Shown here one piece after another: positions 32,886-41,721 of a DNA stretch of 43,322 bases (positions within the stretch are counted from its first letter, which is position 1; the number at the start of each line of letters is the position of its first letter). The notes below the pieces were generated by a model. That model saw nothing but the letters and a program-made list of their open reading frames with translations. It was not told the DNA's origin and did no database searches. The translations under genes and the position numbers were made by a program. Source of the DNA: Chloroflexota bacterium. GTDB taxonomy: Bacteria > Chloroflexota > Dehalococcoidia > Lucifugimonadales > UBA826. The DNA lies in assembly GCA_002722155.1 (NCBI GenBank), contig PBKS01000017.1, forward strand, positions 1-43,322, written 5' to 3'.

Positions 32886-34460
32886 TTGAAAGTAGTATCG
32901 TCTCAACAAATGAGAGAGCTTGAAGCTAAATGCGAGACGCTCGGTATATCAACCAATCAATTGATGGATAATGCTGGATTATCAATAGCCGAAAAAATTT
33001 CTAAAATCATGGGAGTTTTGAAGGGCCTTAAAATCCTTGCTCTTGTGGGATCGGGTAATAACGGGGCTGATTGTTTAATTGCCAGTGGTCACTTGGCCAG
33101 GTGGGGAGCCTCTGTCACCGCAATCATTCTTAAACAACGGGATCAACCTGACCTAAGACTTGACGAAGCAGTTCGGATGGGGGTGTCTTACGTAGATCTT
33201 AGTAGCGAAAGGGAGATATCTTTTTCGTCTGTGGAAATTTTATTTAGAGAGGCCCATCTAATGTTAGACGGAATTTTAGGGATTGGTGCCACTCTGCCTA
33301 TTCGCGAGCCTTTGAAAACTTTCCTTTCCGAGTTTAAATCTAAAGAGATTAGCAAGCCAAAAATATTTTCTATAGATGTTCCATCAGGTGCCGATTCTGA
33401 TACTTCTGAATTGGATGTTTCAGCCATAAAACCAGATGTAACCCTTGCTTTAGGCTTCCTTAAACCTTGCCATGTTAATCAACCTGCGTCAGATTTTTGT
33501 GGGGAGATTTCAGTTTGTGATATCGGAGTACCATCGAACCTAGGATTTCAATCATACGCCAACTTGATGTCTGATGAACACATAAGTTCCATTTTGCCCG
33601 TTAGAGACAAGTTTTCCCATAAGGGCAGATTCGGTAAAGTGATGGTAGTAGGAGGCTCGGATAACTATATAGGTGCTCCAGCATTAGCGGCCTCATCTGC
33701 TTTAAAGACTGGGGCAGGACTGGCAACAATCGCGTCATATGACAATTTGATACCCACAATGGGAACTCTTATTCCAGAAGCTACATTTGTGAGGTTAAAA
33801 CCTGACAAAACTCAACTGAAGCCTGGTTCAAATCTCGCGCGACAAATCTTTGAAATTGTGGGTAATTATAATGTCCTATTGATTGGTTGCGGATTTGGAG
33901 TCTCTAAAATATCCCGTGAGATTTTTGAAAGCCTGATTTTGTCAGATCTTGAGCTACCTCAGTTGGTGTTGGATGCGGATGCTTTGAATTTACTATCAAA
34001 AGTTTCCAATTGGTGGGATAGGCTCCCTGATAATTCTATTGTTACCCCTCACCCAGCGGAGATGTCCAGGCTAACCAGATTGTCAGTTTCAGAAATACAA
34101 TCAGATCGGTTGGCTGTGTCAAAAAAGTTTGCTGAGCGATGGGGAGTCATTGTGGTATTAAAAGGCGCTAATACTGTTGTGTCTACTCCAAATGGGAATT
34201 CAATTATTAGCCCAGTTGCCAATTCGATTTTATCTTCTGCGGGTACAGGGGATGTTTTGGCAGGTATAATCGCTGGATTTGCTGCCCAGTTATCTGATCC
34301 TTTGGCGGCAGCTTCTTTGGGGGTTCACGTACATGGAAAGTCTGCAGCAGAACTTTCGATTAAAATGGGATCTTCCGGAATGTTGGCCAGCGAACTAGCA
34401 GCGGAAGTGCCCTTTATCATTAAAAAATTGAGGGACAGGGAACGTTTTGGTTCAACTTAA
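32886..34460 (+). CDS. nnr: bifunctional NAD(P)H-hydrate epimerase / ADP-dependent dehydratase
   Basis: This 524-residue fusion repairs damaged (hydrated) NADH and NADPH. The N-terminal epimerase (about 1-215) has GSGNNGADC, LDGILGIG and FSIDVPSGADSDT. The C-terminal dehydratase of the ribokinase fold (about 235-520) has HKGRFGKVMVVGGS, LVLDADALNLL, TPHPAEMSRL and SAGTGDVLAGIIAGF. The start is TTG at 32886 with a weak ribosome-binding site. The end overlaps the methyltransferase gene by 14 bases. Both domains look complete. Confidence 0.94.
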   Translation: MKVVSSQQMRELEAKCETLGISTNQLMDNAGLSIAEKISKIMGVLKGLKILALVGSGNNGADCLIASGHLARWGASVTAIILKQRDQPDLRLDEAVRMGVSYVDLSSEREISFSSVEILFREAHLMLDGILGIGATLPIREPLKTFLSEFKSKEISKPKIFSIDVPSGADSDTSELDVSAIKPDVTLALGFLKPCHVNQPASDFCGEISVCDIGVPSNLGFQSYANLMSDEHISSILPVRDKFSHKGRFGKVMVVGGSDNYIGAPALAASSALKTGAGLATIASYDNLIPTMGTLIPEATFVRLKPDKTQLKPGSNLARQIFEIVGNYNVLLIGCGFGVSKISREIFESLILSDLELPQLVLDADALNLLSKVSNWWDRLPDNSIVTPHPAEMSRLTRLSVSEIQSDRLAVSKKFAERWGVIVVLKGANTVVSTPNGNSIISPVANSILSSAGTGDVLAGIIAGFAAQLSDPLAAASLGVHVHGKSAAELSIKMGSSGMLASELAAEVPFIIKKLRDRERFGST

Positions 34461-35163
34461 AGGTAATGAGAAGTCACGGTTTGTGGCCTCGATGTTCGGA
34501 AGAATTTCACGTAGATATGACCTGTTGAATACTCTCATGACTGTCGGAATGCACTATATATGGAGGCGTAATGCGGCAAAGTTAGCGGCATATGATATAT
34601 CTGGAGATTTTCTTGATATAGCCTCAGGTACCGGTGATTTTGCTTTTGACTTGCTGAGATTTTCCAATGTGAATTTGGTGGTTGGCTTAGATTTCTCTCC
34701 AGAAATGTTAGATGTAGCGGTAGTTAAAAGCCATGATTTAGGTTTCACGAGCAAATTTTTACCTGTAATTGGAGATGTCCATACATTACCTTTTCCAGAC
34801 GAAAGATTTTCGGGAACGACAGTCGGTTTCGGCGTGCGAAATTTCTCGAATTTACAGAAAGCATTGGCTGAAATTGTGAGAGTTACTGGGAGAGGCGGTA
34901 GAGTTACTGTGTTAGAGATAGTTAGGCCTCGGGGAAAATTTTTTGCCATTATGTTTTTGCGTTACTTTAATTGGTTTACCCCCAAACTGGGGAGATTTTT
35001 TGCAAGAGATTATGAGGCGTATAGGTATCTTCCGGAATCAGTGCAGCATTTTATGTCAGCTAAGCAACTAGCGAGTGTTCTTGAGTCAGTAGGATTGCGG
35101 GATATAGTCATACGAACTAGGGGAATGGGATCGGTCGCGATTATTTCGGGAGTGAAACCTTAA
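34447..35163 (+). CDS. menG: UbiE/MenG-type quinone C-methyltransferase
   Basis: This SAM-dependent methyltransferase is of the UbiE/COQ5 family, which makes menaquinone from demethylmenaquinone (and ubiquinone in proteobacteria). The 238-residue protein has MFGRISRRYDLLNTLMTVGMHYIWRR, the SAM motif FLDIASGTGDFAFDLL, DVHTLPFPDERFSGTTVGFGVRNF and the C-terminal GSVAIISGVKP. The start is TTG inside the end of nnr, with AGGGA upstream, so the two genes are translationally coupled. Menaquinone is the more likely substrate given the organism type I infer; no other quinone genes are in view. Confidence 0.88.
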   Translation: MVQLKGNEKSRFVASMFGRISRRYDLLNTLMTVGMHYIWRRNAAKLAAYDISGDFLDIASGTGDFAFDLLRFSNVNLVVGLDFSPEMLDVAVVKSHDLGFTSKFLPVIGDVHTLPFPDERFSGTTVGFGVRNFSNLQKALAEIVRVTGRGGRVTVLEIVRPRGKFFAIMFLRYFNWFTPKLGRFFARDYEAYRYLPESVQHFMSAKQLASVLESVGLRDIVIRTRGMGSVAIISGVKP

Positions 35164-35182
35164 ATCAAGGTCTCTGATTTAA
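35160..35182. terminator. weak inverted repeat between convergent menG and htrA genes
   Basis: TTAAATCA (35160-35167) can pair with TGATTTAA (35175-35182) around a seven-base loop. It covers the menG stop codon and the htrA stop, which face each other only one base apart. The stem is eight A/T-rich pairs and lacks a U-tract, so at best it is a weak bidirectional terminator. Confidence 0.3.
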
Positions 35183-36262
35183 AGTGATTTCGGTGACTAA
35201 GGGTGATTTGTCAGAAACGTAGGTCACCATTACATTATCACCCACGTCATAACTCCACAAAAGTGGCAAGAACTCCGACATTGTAGGGGTTGCAATTCCG
35301 TTAATAGCTGTTATCACATCTCCTACCATTAAGTTACCATCATCCGCAGGCCCATTCGGGGATATGTGCGTGATAAAAACACCTTCAGAAACTCCAAGGT
35401 CATATCTGTTTGAAATCGTTGTGGTTGCATTTATACCGCGAAGGCCTATTAAGGGTCTAGTTACTTTTCCATCTTTGATCAAACTGTTAATCACTGGCAG
35501 AGCTACTGAAGAGGAGACCGAAAATCCTATTCCTTGAGCGCCACTATAGACTGCTGTGTTTATCCCTATTACTTCCCCCTTATCGTTTATCAAGGGCCCT
35601 CCACTATTACCTTGATTTATGGCAGCATCGGTTTGGATCATATCGTATAAGTCGCCGCTTTCAGTTTGAACCGTTCTTCCCACACCGCTTACAATGCCAA
35701 AGGTGACGCTCGGACCACCCCTTAAATTTAATGCGTTTCCTATCGTAAATACCCAGTCCCCAGGTCTAAGACCTTCAGATTCACCAAATTTTATGGAGGA
35801 AAGGTTGTCAGCTTTTATTCTTATCACAGCGAGATCTGTTAAAACGTCTAGACCCACTATTTCAGCTGAATAGCTCGTGCCATCAGTTAATGATACTTCT
35901 ATGTCGGAAGCGTTCTGTACAACGTGATAATTTGTGACGATATATCCGTCATTACTGAAAATGATTCCTGTTCCCGACCCTTCATCTGTGAAATTAAAAA
36001 ATCTGCCTCTAGAAACTATATCGACTGATATAGAAACAACTGACCTTTGAACATTTTCAACTAAATCAGCTAAGGAAAATAGGTTGTGGGGAGCAGTTTG
36101 AATTTGATCAACTTTAGAATTTTCAAATGATATTCCTTCCTTGGTATTGGATACATTAGTGTCGGGAGACGAGGAATGGTTTGCTGAACAAGCAAACATT
36201 ACCAAGACAACTGCTACGGTGAGGTAAGAAGCAATGGGTTTAGGGTTTAATTGAACGCCCAA
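35165..36262 (-). CDS. HtrA/DegP-type serine protease, predicted lipoprotein with one PDZ domain
   Basis: The 365-residue protein has a membrane signal ending in a lipobox (VMFAC, Cys25), a linker, a trypsin-like domain with the catalytic triad H113 (VTNYHVV), D143 (LTDLAVI) and S220 (QGNSGGP), and a single PDZ domain (about 268-365). It should be lipid-anchored outside the cytoplasmic membrane and degrade or refold damaged exported proteins. A lipid anchor in place of the usual transmembrane helix is less common. The start overlaps the upstream YihY-family gene by 23 bases, so the two are coupled. Confidence 0.9.
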   Translation of the reverse strand: MGVQLNPKPIASYLTVAVVLVMFACSANHSSSPDTNVSNTKEGISFENSKVDQIQTAPHNLFSLADLVENVQRSVVSISVDIVSRGRFFNFTDEGSGTGIIFSNDGYIVTNYHVVQNASDIEVSLTDGTSYSAEIVGLDVLTDLAVIRIKADNLSSIKFGESEGLRPGDWVFTIGNALNLRGGPSVTFGIVSGVGRTVQTESGDLYDMIQTDAAINQGNSGGPLINDKGEVIGINTAVYSGAQGIGFSVSSSVALPVINSLIKDGKVTRPLIGLRGINATTTISNRYDLGVSEGVFITHISPNGPADDGNLMVGDVITAINGIATPTMSEFLPLLWSYDVGDNVMVTYVSDKSPLVTEITLNQRP

Positions 36263-37151
36263 TTGAATAACCTTTTCTCTTCAGGAATAAAAATGTTTTG
36301 TCTAATCTGCTTTTTTCATCTTCTTTGGCTCCATATTTATGAAACATGGATGTTAATTGAGCTCCAAAAAGTAATATGATGGCAGAGATATAAAGCCATG
36401 CTTGCAAAGCCAAAAGCGCTCCTACAGATCCATAAACTGCGTTATATAAAGAAAAAGTACTTACAACCCATATGAAACACCACTGTCCGGCTATGAAAGC
36501 TATGGTGGCCAAGAAAGCTCCCGGTATTACATATTGCATTCTTACTTTCATATTTGGCATCCAAGAATAAAGTACCAATATAGCTGTGAAGGCCAATATG
36601 GGCGAAATTAAGCGTGCTACCAGACCCAGTACAAAATCTATCTGGAAATCTCCATGGGGATCGAAGTATTCCACGAGATCTGTTACTAGGGTAATAATAG
36701 GAGCAGTAAAAAGTATTAACAACACTAATATGCCTGCTCCGAAAACTAAACCGATGTCTATTAATCGTTCTCGAAGAAAAGGTCTTGGTCTAGTTACTCC
36801 CCATGCGGTATTAATACCCTTTCTAATAGCTCCGAATGCGGCAGATGACGCCCATATCAATCCTAGAAAACTGACAATTCCAGTTATAGTTCTTGCCTCT
36901 ACTATTCCTTCCATAGTAGAACCAATTAATTCACTTGAAACTGGCAATACCTCTGCCATTTGAATGGCCAATTCAGCCCTGTCGCTATCCGGCCCAATAA
37001 TGAACCCTGTTACGGAAATAACAGCTAAACCTAGGGGGAACATCGAAAATAATGCATAAAAAGAAATAGCTGCCGCCATAAAAACACAATTTTTGGATAG
37101 AAAATCACTAACGGCTTCGTAGAGAAAATTTATGATGGTTTTTATAGACAT
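36240..37151 (-). CDS. YihY/BrkB family inner-membrane protein
   Basis: The 303-residue protein has about six membrane segments. It contains the family's N-terminal NCVFMAAAISFYALFSMFPLGLAVI and the segment WASSAAFGAIRKGINTAWGV. The family was once wrongly called ribonuclease BN; its real role is uncertain, with export or envelope functions suggested. The C-terminal tail is basic. It overlaps the htrA start, suggesting a shared envelope-related operon, and lies 11 bases after the alpha/beta hydrolase gene. Confidence 0.85.
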   Translation of the reverse strand: MSIKTIINFLYEAVSDFLSKNCVFMAAAISFYALFSMFPLGLAVISVTGFIIGPDSDRAELAIQMAEVLPVSSELIGSTMEGIVEARTITGIVSFLGLIWASSAAFGAIRKGINTAWGVTRPRPFLRERLIDIGLVFGAGILVLLILFTAPIITLVTDLVEYFDPHGDFQIDFVLGLVARLISPILAFTAILVLYSWMPNMKVRMQYVIPGAFLATIAFIAGQWCFIWVVSTFSLYNAVYGSVGALLALQAWLYISAIILLFGAQLTSMFHKYGAKEDEKSRLDKTFLFLKRKGYSIGRSIKP

Positions 37152-37162
37152 ATCTGTAGTTT

Positions 37163-38038
37163 TTAGCAGTTGTCAGTACTGGAAAAAAAATCTACCAATG
37201 CTGAGATGGTAGCCTTTTTATTGTCATTGTGAAGTCCATGTCCTGCCCCGGGGATTTCTTTAAGGAACCCCTTGTTTTTTGGTATCTTTGATACCATTTC
37301 CTTAGCTTGGTCTATGTTAAGAACATTTGAGTTTTCACCCCTTATTACCATTGTCTCACACGATATTTTGGTTACACATTCCCATAGGTATTCACCTTCT
37401 TTTAAAGCTGTTCTCCCCAAGAGCCATCGCATCTCAGGGTCAGTTTTAGGTACTAGAATTCCATCCCAATTGGTTCTGTAGGTGTGTTGAACAATTTTCC
37501 ATACTTGCTCGTCGGTGAGATTAGGTTCTTCTTCCTTGTGCCATCCGAAACTCTGCTCTGGGCTAAAAAAACCTCTGGGTTTTTCTTTAGAACCTTTTGC
37601 CATTCTCTGGTTTGCTGTGGATTTACCAGCAGGTGATGGGTCTGGCATTGGACCATAATCTCCTAAGGCCAAATGCGAAATAAGATCGCCGTAATATGCA
37701 CCGAGCGCTATACCTATTCTAGAGCCTTGGGAATGTCCGTAATAATCAAAGGGATATAGGCCGGTAACTTTTGCAAAATCAGCTACATCAGCAGCGAAGT
37801 TTTGAACGGAATATCCATTTCTACTCCAATCAGTGTCCCCGCAGCCTCTAGCGTCTATGGCAATGACGTGCCATTTGGTTGAAAATTCTGGTGCTATCTC
37901 ATCGAATAAATGAGCGTGACCACCGATGCCATGCATCAGTATCAAGGGTTTTTTCGTTTTGTCGCCACCCCAGTCAAGATAATGCATATTGAGACCATTG
38001 GAGACGACCCATTTGTCTTCAGGATAAAAATGGTTCAT
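37163..38038 (-). CDS. alpha/beta hydrolase
   Basis: The 291-residue protein of the alpha/beta hydrolase fold has the oxyanion-hole motif LMHGIGGHAHLF, the nucleophile elbow GHSQG (Ser103), an acid in the VIRGENSNVLNID region, and the catalytic His in GAGHGLHND. The substrate cannot be predicted; related proteins are epoxide, ester or C-C bond hydrolases. The frame is open to 38104, but the ATG at 38038 has AGAGG eight bases upstream and starts just before the fold. It is the first gene of the minus-strand trio with yihY and htrA. Confidence 0.85.
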   Translation of the reverse strand: MNHFYPEDKWVVSNGLNMHYLDWGGDKTKKPLILMHGIGGHAHLFDEIAPEFSTKWHVIAIDARGCGDTDWSRNGYSVQNFAADVADFAKVTGLYPFDYYGHSQGSRIGIALGAYYGDLISHLALGDYGPMPDPSPAGKSTANQRMAKGSKEKPRGFFSPEQSFGWHKEEEPNLTDEQVWKIVQHTYRTNWDGILVPKTDPEMRWLLGRTALKEGEYLWECVTKISCETMVIRGENSNVLNIDQAKEMVSKIPKNKGFLKEIPGAGHGLHNDNKKATISALVDFFSSTDNC

Positions 38039-38189
38039 AAACCCAACCTCTTGTTTCCGTTTATTAATCGAACATTGATTAGTGTAAAAATATTTTACCA
38101 ACAAAGAATGATGAATCTAATCCCTAATGAGAGTTGGTCTTGTAGAATTAATGAATCATGTAGACATTAAACTCCAGTAGGAACGAGAA
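38039..38189. promoter_or_regulatory. divergent intergenic region with short inverted repeat
   Basis: This 151-base A+T-rich gap separates the minus-strand hydrolase group from queA. It must hold promoters for both. It contains an inverted repeat GTAAAA-ATA-TTTTAC at 38084-38098, which could be an operator or overlap the minus-strand promoter. I cannot assign -35/-10 pairs with confidence. Confidence 0.3.
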
Positions 38190-39218
38190 TTGAAAACTTC
38201 GGATTTTGACTACCATTTGCCACAGGAATTGATTGCACAATCACCTTCGGAACCAAGAGATCACTCGCGGCTCATGATATTGGATAGAAGCAGTGGAGAA
38301 ATTGAGCATCGCAAGTTTTATGACCTGGTTGAGTATCTAAATGATGGAGATGTATTGGTATTCAATGATAGTAGAGTCATACCTGCACGAATGTATGGGC
38401 TGATATCGGATACTGGAAGTAAAATTGAGTTGCTGTTACTCACTCAGAATCAACCCAAGATATGGAAGGCATTAGTCAAACCTGGCCGAAGAATGAGAAA
38501 GGGTGCGAGATTTCAAATAGATGGCCTAGATGGTAAACACGTGACCGGGACTGTCCTTGATCAGTATGATGATGGTAGTCGGGAGATCGAGTTTGACTCT
38601 GAGTTAGATTTTGAATATTTTGGTTCGGTGCCACTTCCTCCTTATATACATCGGAGCACCGCGCCGGCGGAGCGTTATCAAACAGTTTATGCCCAAAAGA
38701 ATGGAAGCATTGCTGCCCCGACAGCAGGCCTACATTTCACAAAAGCTTTACTTAGTCAGCTATCTAAAAAGGGTGTTTCTCTTGAATTTGTAACACTTCA
38801 CGTAGGATGGGATTCATTTCGTCCTCTTAATACAGAGGATCCTTCCCAGCATTTAATGCATTCAGAATATTGGGAACTTTCCCAGGAGGTAAGTGAGAGG
38901 ATAAATTTGGCCAAGCGAGACGGTAGGAGGATTATATCGGCGGGAACCACTGCGGTCAGACTATTGGAGAATGCGGCTAATATCAATGTATCTGCACAGT
39001 TGGGTCCGGGTTCTGGGTGGGCTGATATTTTTATTAAGCCCGGTTACCAGTTTCGTGTCATAGATGGGCTGATCACAAATTTTCACTTGCCTAAATCCAC
39101 CTTATTGATGCTTACAAGTGCCTTAGCTGGCAAGGATAATATTTTAAACGGATACAAGGTGGCAGTAGACAACCAATATAGATTCTATAGTTTTGGGGAT
39201 GCAATGTTCATCGTTTGA
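38190..39218 (+). CDS. queA: S-adenosylmethionine:tRNA ribosyltransferase-isomerase
   Basis: QueA transfers the ribosyl part of SAM to preQ1 in the wobble position of tRNA, giving epoxyqueuosine. The 342-residue protein has YHLPQELIAQSPSEPRDHSRLM at the start, VFNDSRVIPARMYG, APTAGLHFTKALL, FVTLHVGWDSFRPL and the end ITNFHLPKSTLLMLTSALAG. The length is complete. The start is TTG with AGGA eight bases upstream. No tgt or queG is visible beside it. Confidence 0.95.
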   Translation: MKTSDFDYHLPQELIAQSPSEPRDHSRLMILDRSSGEIEHRKFYDLVEYLNDGDVLVFNDSRVIPARMYGLISDTGSKIELLLLTQNQPKIWKALVKPGRRMRKGARFQIDGLDGKHVTGTVLDQYDDGSREIEFDSELDFEYFGSVPLPPYIHRSTAPAERYQTVYAQKNGSIAAPTAGLHFTKALLSQLSKKGVSLEFVTLHVGWDSFRPLNTEDPSQHLMHSEYWELSQEVSERINLAKRDGRRIISAGTTAVRLLENAANINVSAQLGPGSGWADIFIKPGYQFRVIDGLITNFHLPKSTLLMLTSALAGKDNILNGYKVAVDNQYRFYSFGDAMFIV

Positions 39219-39282
39219 GCTTCAAGAATGCGGTGTATAATCCGCGGTGCTAGCAACCCATAAATTGAATGAGGATTTTTCA

Positions 39283-40413
39283 ATGTATGATCCAGGTAAA
39301 GACATATTGGAATCTTTTGGTCTTAATCCTGTTATTTCAGCTACTGGCACGGTGACTGCTTACGGGGGTAGCAGGCTCAGACCAGAAGTCATGGATGCTA
39401 TGAACCGGGCCTCAAATACCATGGTCAATATGGATGAGCTTAATGTGGCGGTTGGTAAACAAATAGCTGCCATTACTGGTGCAGAGGCAGGTATGGTAAC
39501 TAGTGGTGCTGCGGGGGGATTAATTCTTCAAGCAGCAGCCGTTGTTGCAGGTAGGGATCCGATTAATATGAAAAAGCTTCCCGATACAACTGGTATGAAA
39601 AATGAAATTATCATACATAGAAGCCACAGGTTTCCGTATGATCAATGTTATCTTTCCGTAGGAGCTAAATTTGTGGAAATTGGGGATGGACGTAGGTGCC
39701 AGCCGTGGGAGTTAGAAGGAGCATTTACTGAAAACACTGCGGCGGTAGCATATTTATTTTCCCCTTTCATAACGAGAAGGGCATTGCCGTTTGAATATGT
39801 CTGTGAGACAGCTCATTCAAGAGGCGTACCAGTTATTGTTGACGCGGCTTCCTATCTGCCACCGAGGGCAAACATCACACGATTTATAAATGAGGGGGCG
39901 GATATGGTTATTTATAGTGGAGGTAAAGGAATAAGGGGTCCTCAAGGAACAGGCGTGTTGTGTGGGAGGGCAGATCTAATTGAGGCTGCCTATGCTAATG
40001 CCAGTCCTCATCAATTTATTGGTAGGGGGCTGAAAGTTGCAAAAGAGGAAATTATTGGATTGGCTAAAGCCTTAGAAATATTTATTGATGAAGACGAAGA
40101 AGAGGAAAATAGAAGATATCAAAATATGTGTGATCAAGTTTTGGATGCTCTTATAGAGATTCCAGGTATTAATATTGAGACAAAATTTGATCCATATGAT
40201 TACTTAATCCCAACTGCTGTAATAACTTTTGACCCGGAGAGGAAAGGCCTGTCTAGAGATCAAGTTTGGGAACAGATGATCGCTTCACAGCCTGCCATAT
40301 ACCTTAGTAACCTAGGTACGCCGGATGAATTGGCTGTCGATCCATTCAACATTGCTGACTCAGAACTAGAAATTGTCATCGATAGGTTACAGGAATTATT
40401 AGTTCAAAATTAA
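39283..40413 (+). CDS. SelA-like PLP-dependent enzyme (possible amino-sugar-acid or amino-acid lyase)
   Basis: The 376-residue protein has the fold-type I PLP pattern of the SelA/DgaE family. It begins with an NPVISATGTVTAYGGSRLRPEV-type start, has the glycine-rich VTSGAAGGL, Asp187 (VIVDAASYLPP) and the PLP lysine K215 in YSGGKGIRGPQGTG, followed by GRGLKVAKEEI. True SelA makes selenocysteinyl-tRNA and has an N-terminal tRNA-binding domain; this shorter protein lacks it, and no selB or selC is near. Catabolic relatives include D-glucosaminate-6-phosphate ammonia-lyase. I chose the ATG at 39283 (GAGGA upstream) over a GTG at 39247. It precedes the Ldh2-type dehydrogenase by 36 bases. Confidence 0.82.
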   Translation: MYDPGKDILESFGLNPVISATGTVTAYGGSRLRPEVMDAMNRASNTMVNMDELNVAVGKQIAAITGAEAGMVTSGAAGGLILQAAAVVAGRDPINMKKLPDTTGMKNEIIIHRSHRFPYDQCYLSVGAKFVEIGDGRRCQPWELEGAFTENTAAVAYLFSPFITRRALPFEYVCETAHSRGVPVIVDAASYLPPRANITRFINEGADMVIYSGGKGIRGPQGTGVLCGRADLIEAAYANASPHQFIGRGLKVAKEEIIGLAKALEIFIDEDEEEENRRYQNMCDQVLDALIEIPGINIETKFDPYDYLIPTAVITFDPERKGLSRDQVWEQMIASQPAIYLSNLGTPDELAVDPFNIADSELEIVIDRLQELLVQN

Positions 40414-40449
40414 TTTTATCCCAGCAAAATGGAGGTAGATTAGAAAGTT

Positions 40450-41559
40450 ATGTTAGATCGATTTAAAGTCCCTAAAGAGGACATTGTTAAAGTAGAGTAC
40501 GAGTCTTTAAAAGAAACCGTAACTCAAATCTTTGAGAAAATGGGAGTAGTGCCCGAAGATGCCAAAGAAGGGGCAGATGTACTCGTATCAACGGACCTCA
40601 GAGGTGTGGAAACACATGGGGTTTCGAACATGCTTAGAAGCTATGTCGAAAGGTACAACGCCGGTGACCTAAACCCTCGACCAGATTGGAAGATTGAGAG
40701 GGAGAGTCAAGGTACGGCAACTATAGATGCAGACAGTGGACTCGCAGTCATATTGGGTCCAAAAGCGATGCGGATTGCTATCGATAAGGCGAAAAACGTA
40801 GGAATAGGTGTGGTAACCATGCATAACGCAGGACATTCCGGTGCTATTGGTCATCATGCTATGTTAGCTGCCAAGGAAGATATGATAGGTATGACCGCGA
40901 CAGCTGGGGGGATGAGCGTACTACCTACTTTTGGTGCAGAACCTAGGCTTGGCACTAATCCAATTGCAATTGCAGCTCCTGCTAGGAACAATCCTCCATT
41001 TCTCTTTGATGCAGCCACATCCGCAATAGCAGGTAATAAATTAGGGCTTGCTGCTCGAGTTGGGGCGAATCTACTACCCAACTGGATTTCAGGTTTAGAT
41101 GGGGCTCCAATAAGTGAGGAAGTACCGATGCCAGAGAGAGGAGAGTTTTATCAACTACCTTTGGGAGGCACGAGAGAACAAGGATCTCACAAAGGTTATG
41201 GATTTGGTCTTATGTCTGAAATATTGGCTACAGGACTAAGTGGTGCTGTCAGTGCGATGGTTATTGGATCTGGAAAGACTAGTAGAACTGGTGGGACCAG
41301 CTGCCACTATTTTTGCGCCTACAACATAGAAGCTTTCACAGATGTTGAAATTTTTAAAAATAATATGGATGACATGTTACAGTCTTTGAAAGATACTCCT
41401 CCTGCGCCAGGTCATGACAGGGTCATCTATCCAGGGCTATCAGAATCTGAAGAAGAAGAAGAACGAAAGATAAATGGGATACCCTTGCATTCTGAAGTGA
41501 TTGAATGGTTCACGGATATAACTAGTGAACTAACTATACCGATGGTCAAAATACTGTAA
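40450..41559 (+). CDS. Ldh2/malate-lactate dehydrogenase (YlbC-type) family oxidoreductase
   Basis: The 369-residue NAD(P)-dependent enzyme belongs to the Ldh2/MDH2 family, unrelated to classic lactate dehydrogenases. Landmarks are STDLRGVETHGVSNM with the active-site His, HNAGHSGAIGHHAM, GTNPIAIAAPA, FDAATSAIAGNK and GSHKGYGFGLMSEILA. Family substrates include malate, L-lactate, sulfolactate, ureidoglycolate and 2,3-diketogulonate. A Glu-rich stretch (SESEEEEE) lies near the C-terminus. Together with the SelA-like gene it may form a two-step route for a hydroxy or amino acid, but the substrate is unknown. Confidence 0.85.
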   Translation: MLDRFKVPKEDIVKVEYESLKETVTQIFEKMGVVPEDAKEGADVLVSTDLRGVETHGVSNMLRSYVERYNAGDLNPRPDWKIERESQGTATIDADSGLAVILGPKAMRIAIDKAKNVGIGVVTMHNAGHSGAIGHHAMLAAKEDMIGMTATAGGMSVLPTFGAEPRLGTNPIAIAAPARNNPPFLFDAATSAIAGNKLGLAARVGANLLPNWISGLDGAPISEEVPMPERGEFYQLPLGGTREQGSHKGYGFGLMSEILATGLSGAVSAMVIGSGKTSRTGGTSCHYFCAYNIEAFTDVEIFKNNMDDMLQSLKDTPPAPGHDRVIYPGLSESEEEEERKINGIPLHSEVIEWFTDITSELTIPMVKIL

Positions 41560-41599
41560 TCGTTGTAGAAACCGCCAATTCATTTATAAAAACTAGTCT

Positions 41600-41637
41600 T
41601 TGACAAGGTTTGCCAAAATTTGCCTTAGAGTTTGGCA
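41600..41637 (+). promoter_or_regulatory. candidate promoter and operator region before the response regulator
   Basis: The 162-base gap before the response regulator contains TTGACA at 41600-41605. It also has two copies of TTTGCC ten bases apart (41609 and 41619), and perfect inverted arms TGCCAAA (41611-41617) and TTTGGCA (41631-41637). Ten- or eleven-base direct repeats are typical targets of OmpR/PhoB-class regulators, so autoregulation is plausible. No good -10 sits 17 bases from the TTGACA. The arms could also form a hairpin ending the dehydrogenase transcript, though no U-tract follows. Confidence 0.4.
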
Positions 41638-41721
41638 TAAATTTATTTGGGGACTTACAAATTCTTTATTTAATGGTGATAATTAACATGGAAGGTCACG
41701 CAAATAGCGAGGAGATTTGTA

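Noticed and set aside
39283-40413. Assignment as selenocysteine synthase SelA
   Set aside because: It is shorter than SelA, lacks the N-terminal tRNA-binding domain, and no selB, selC or selD is nearby.
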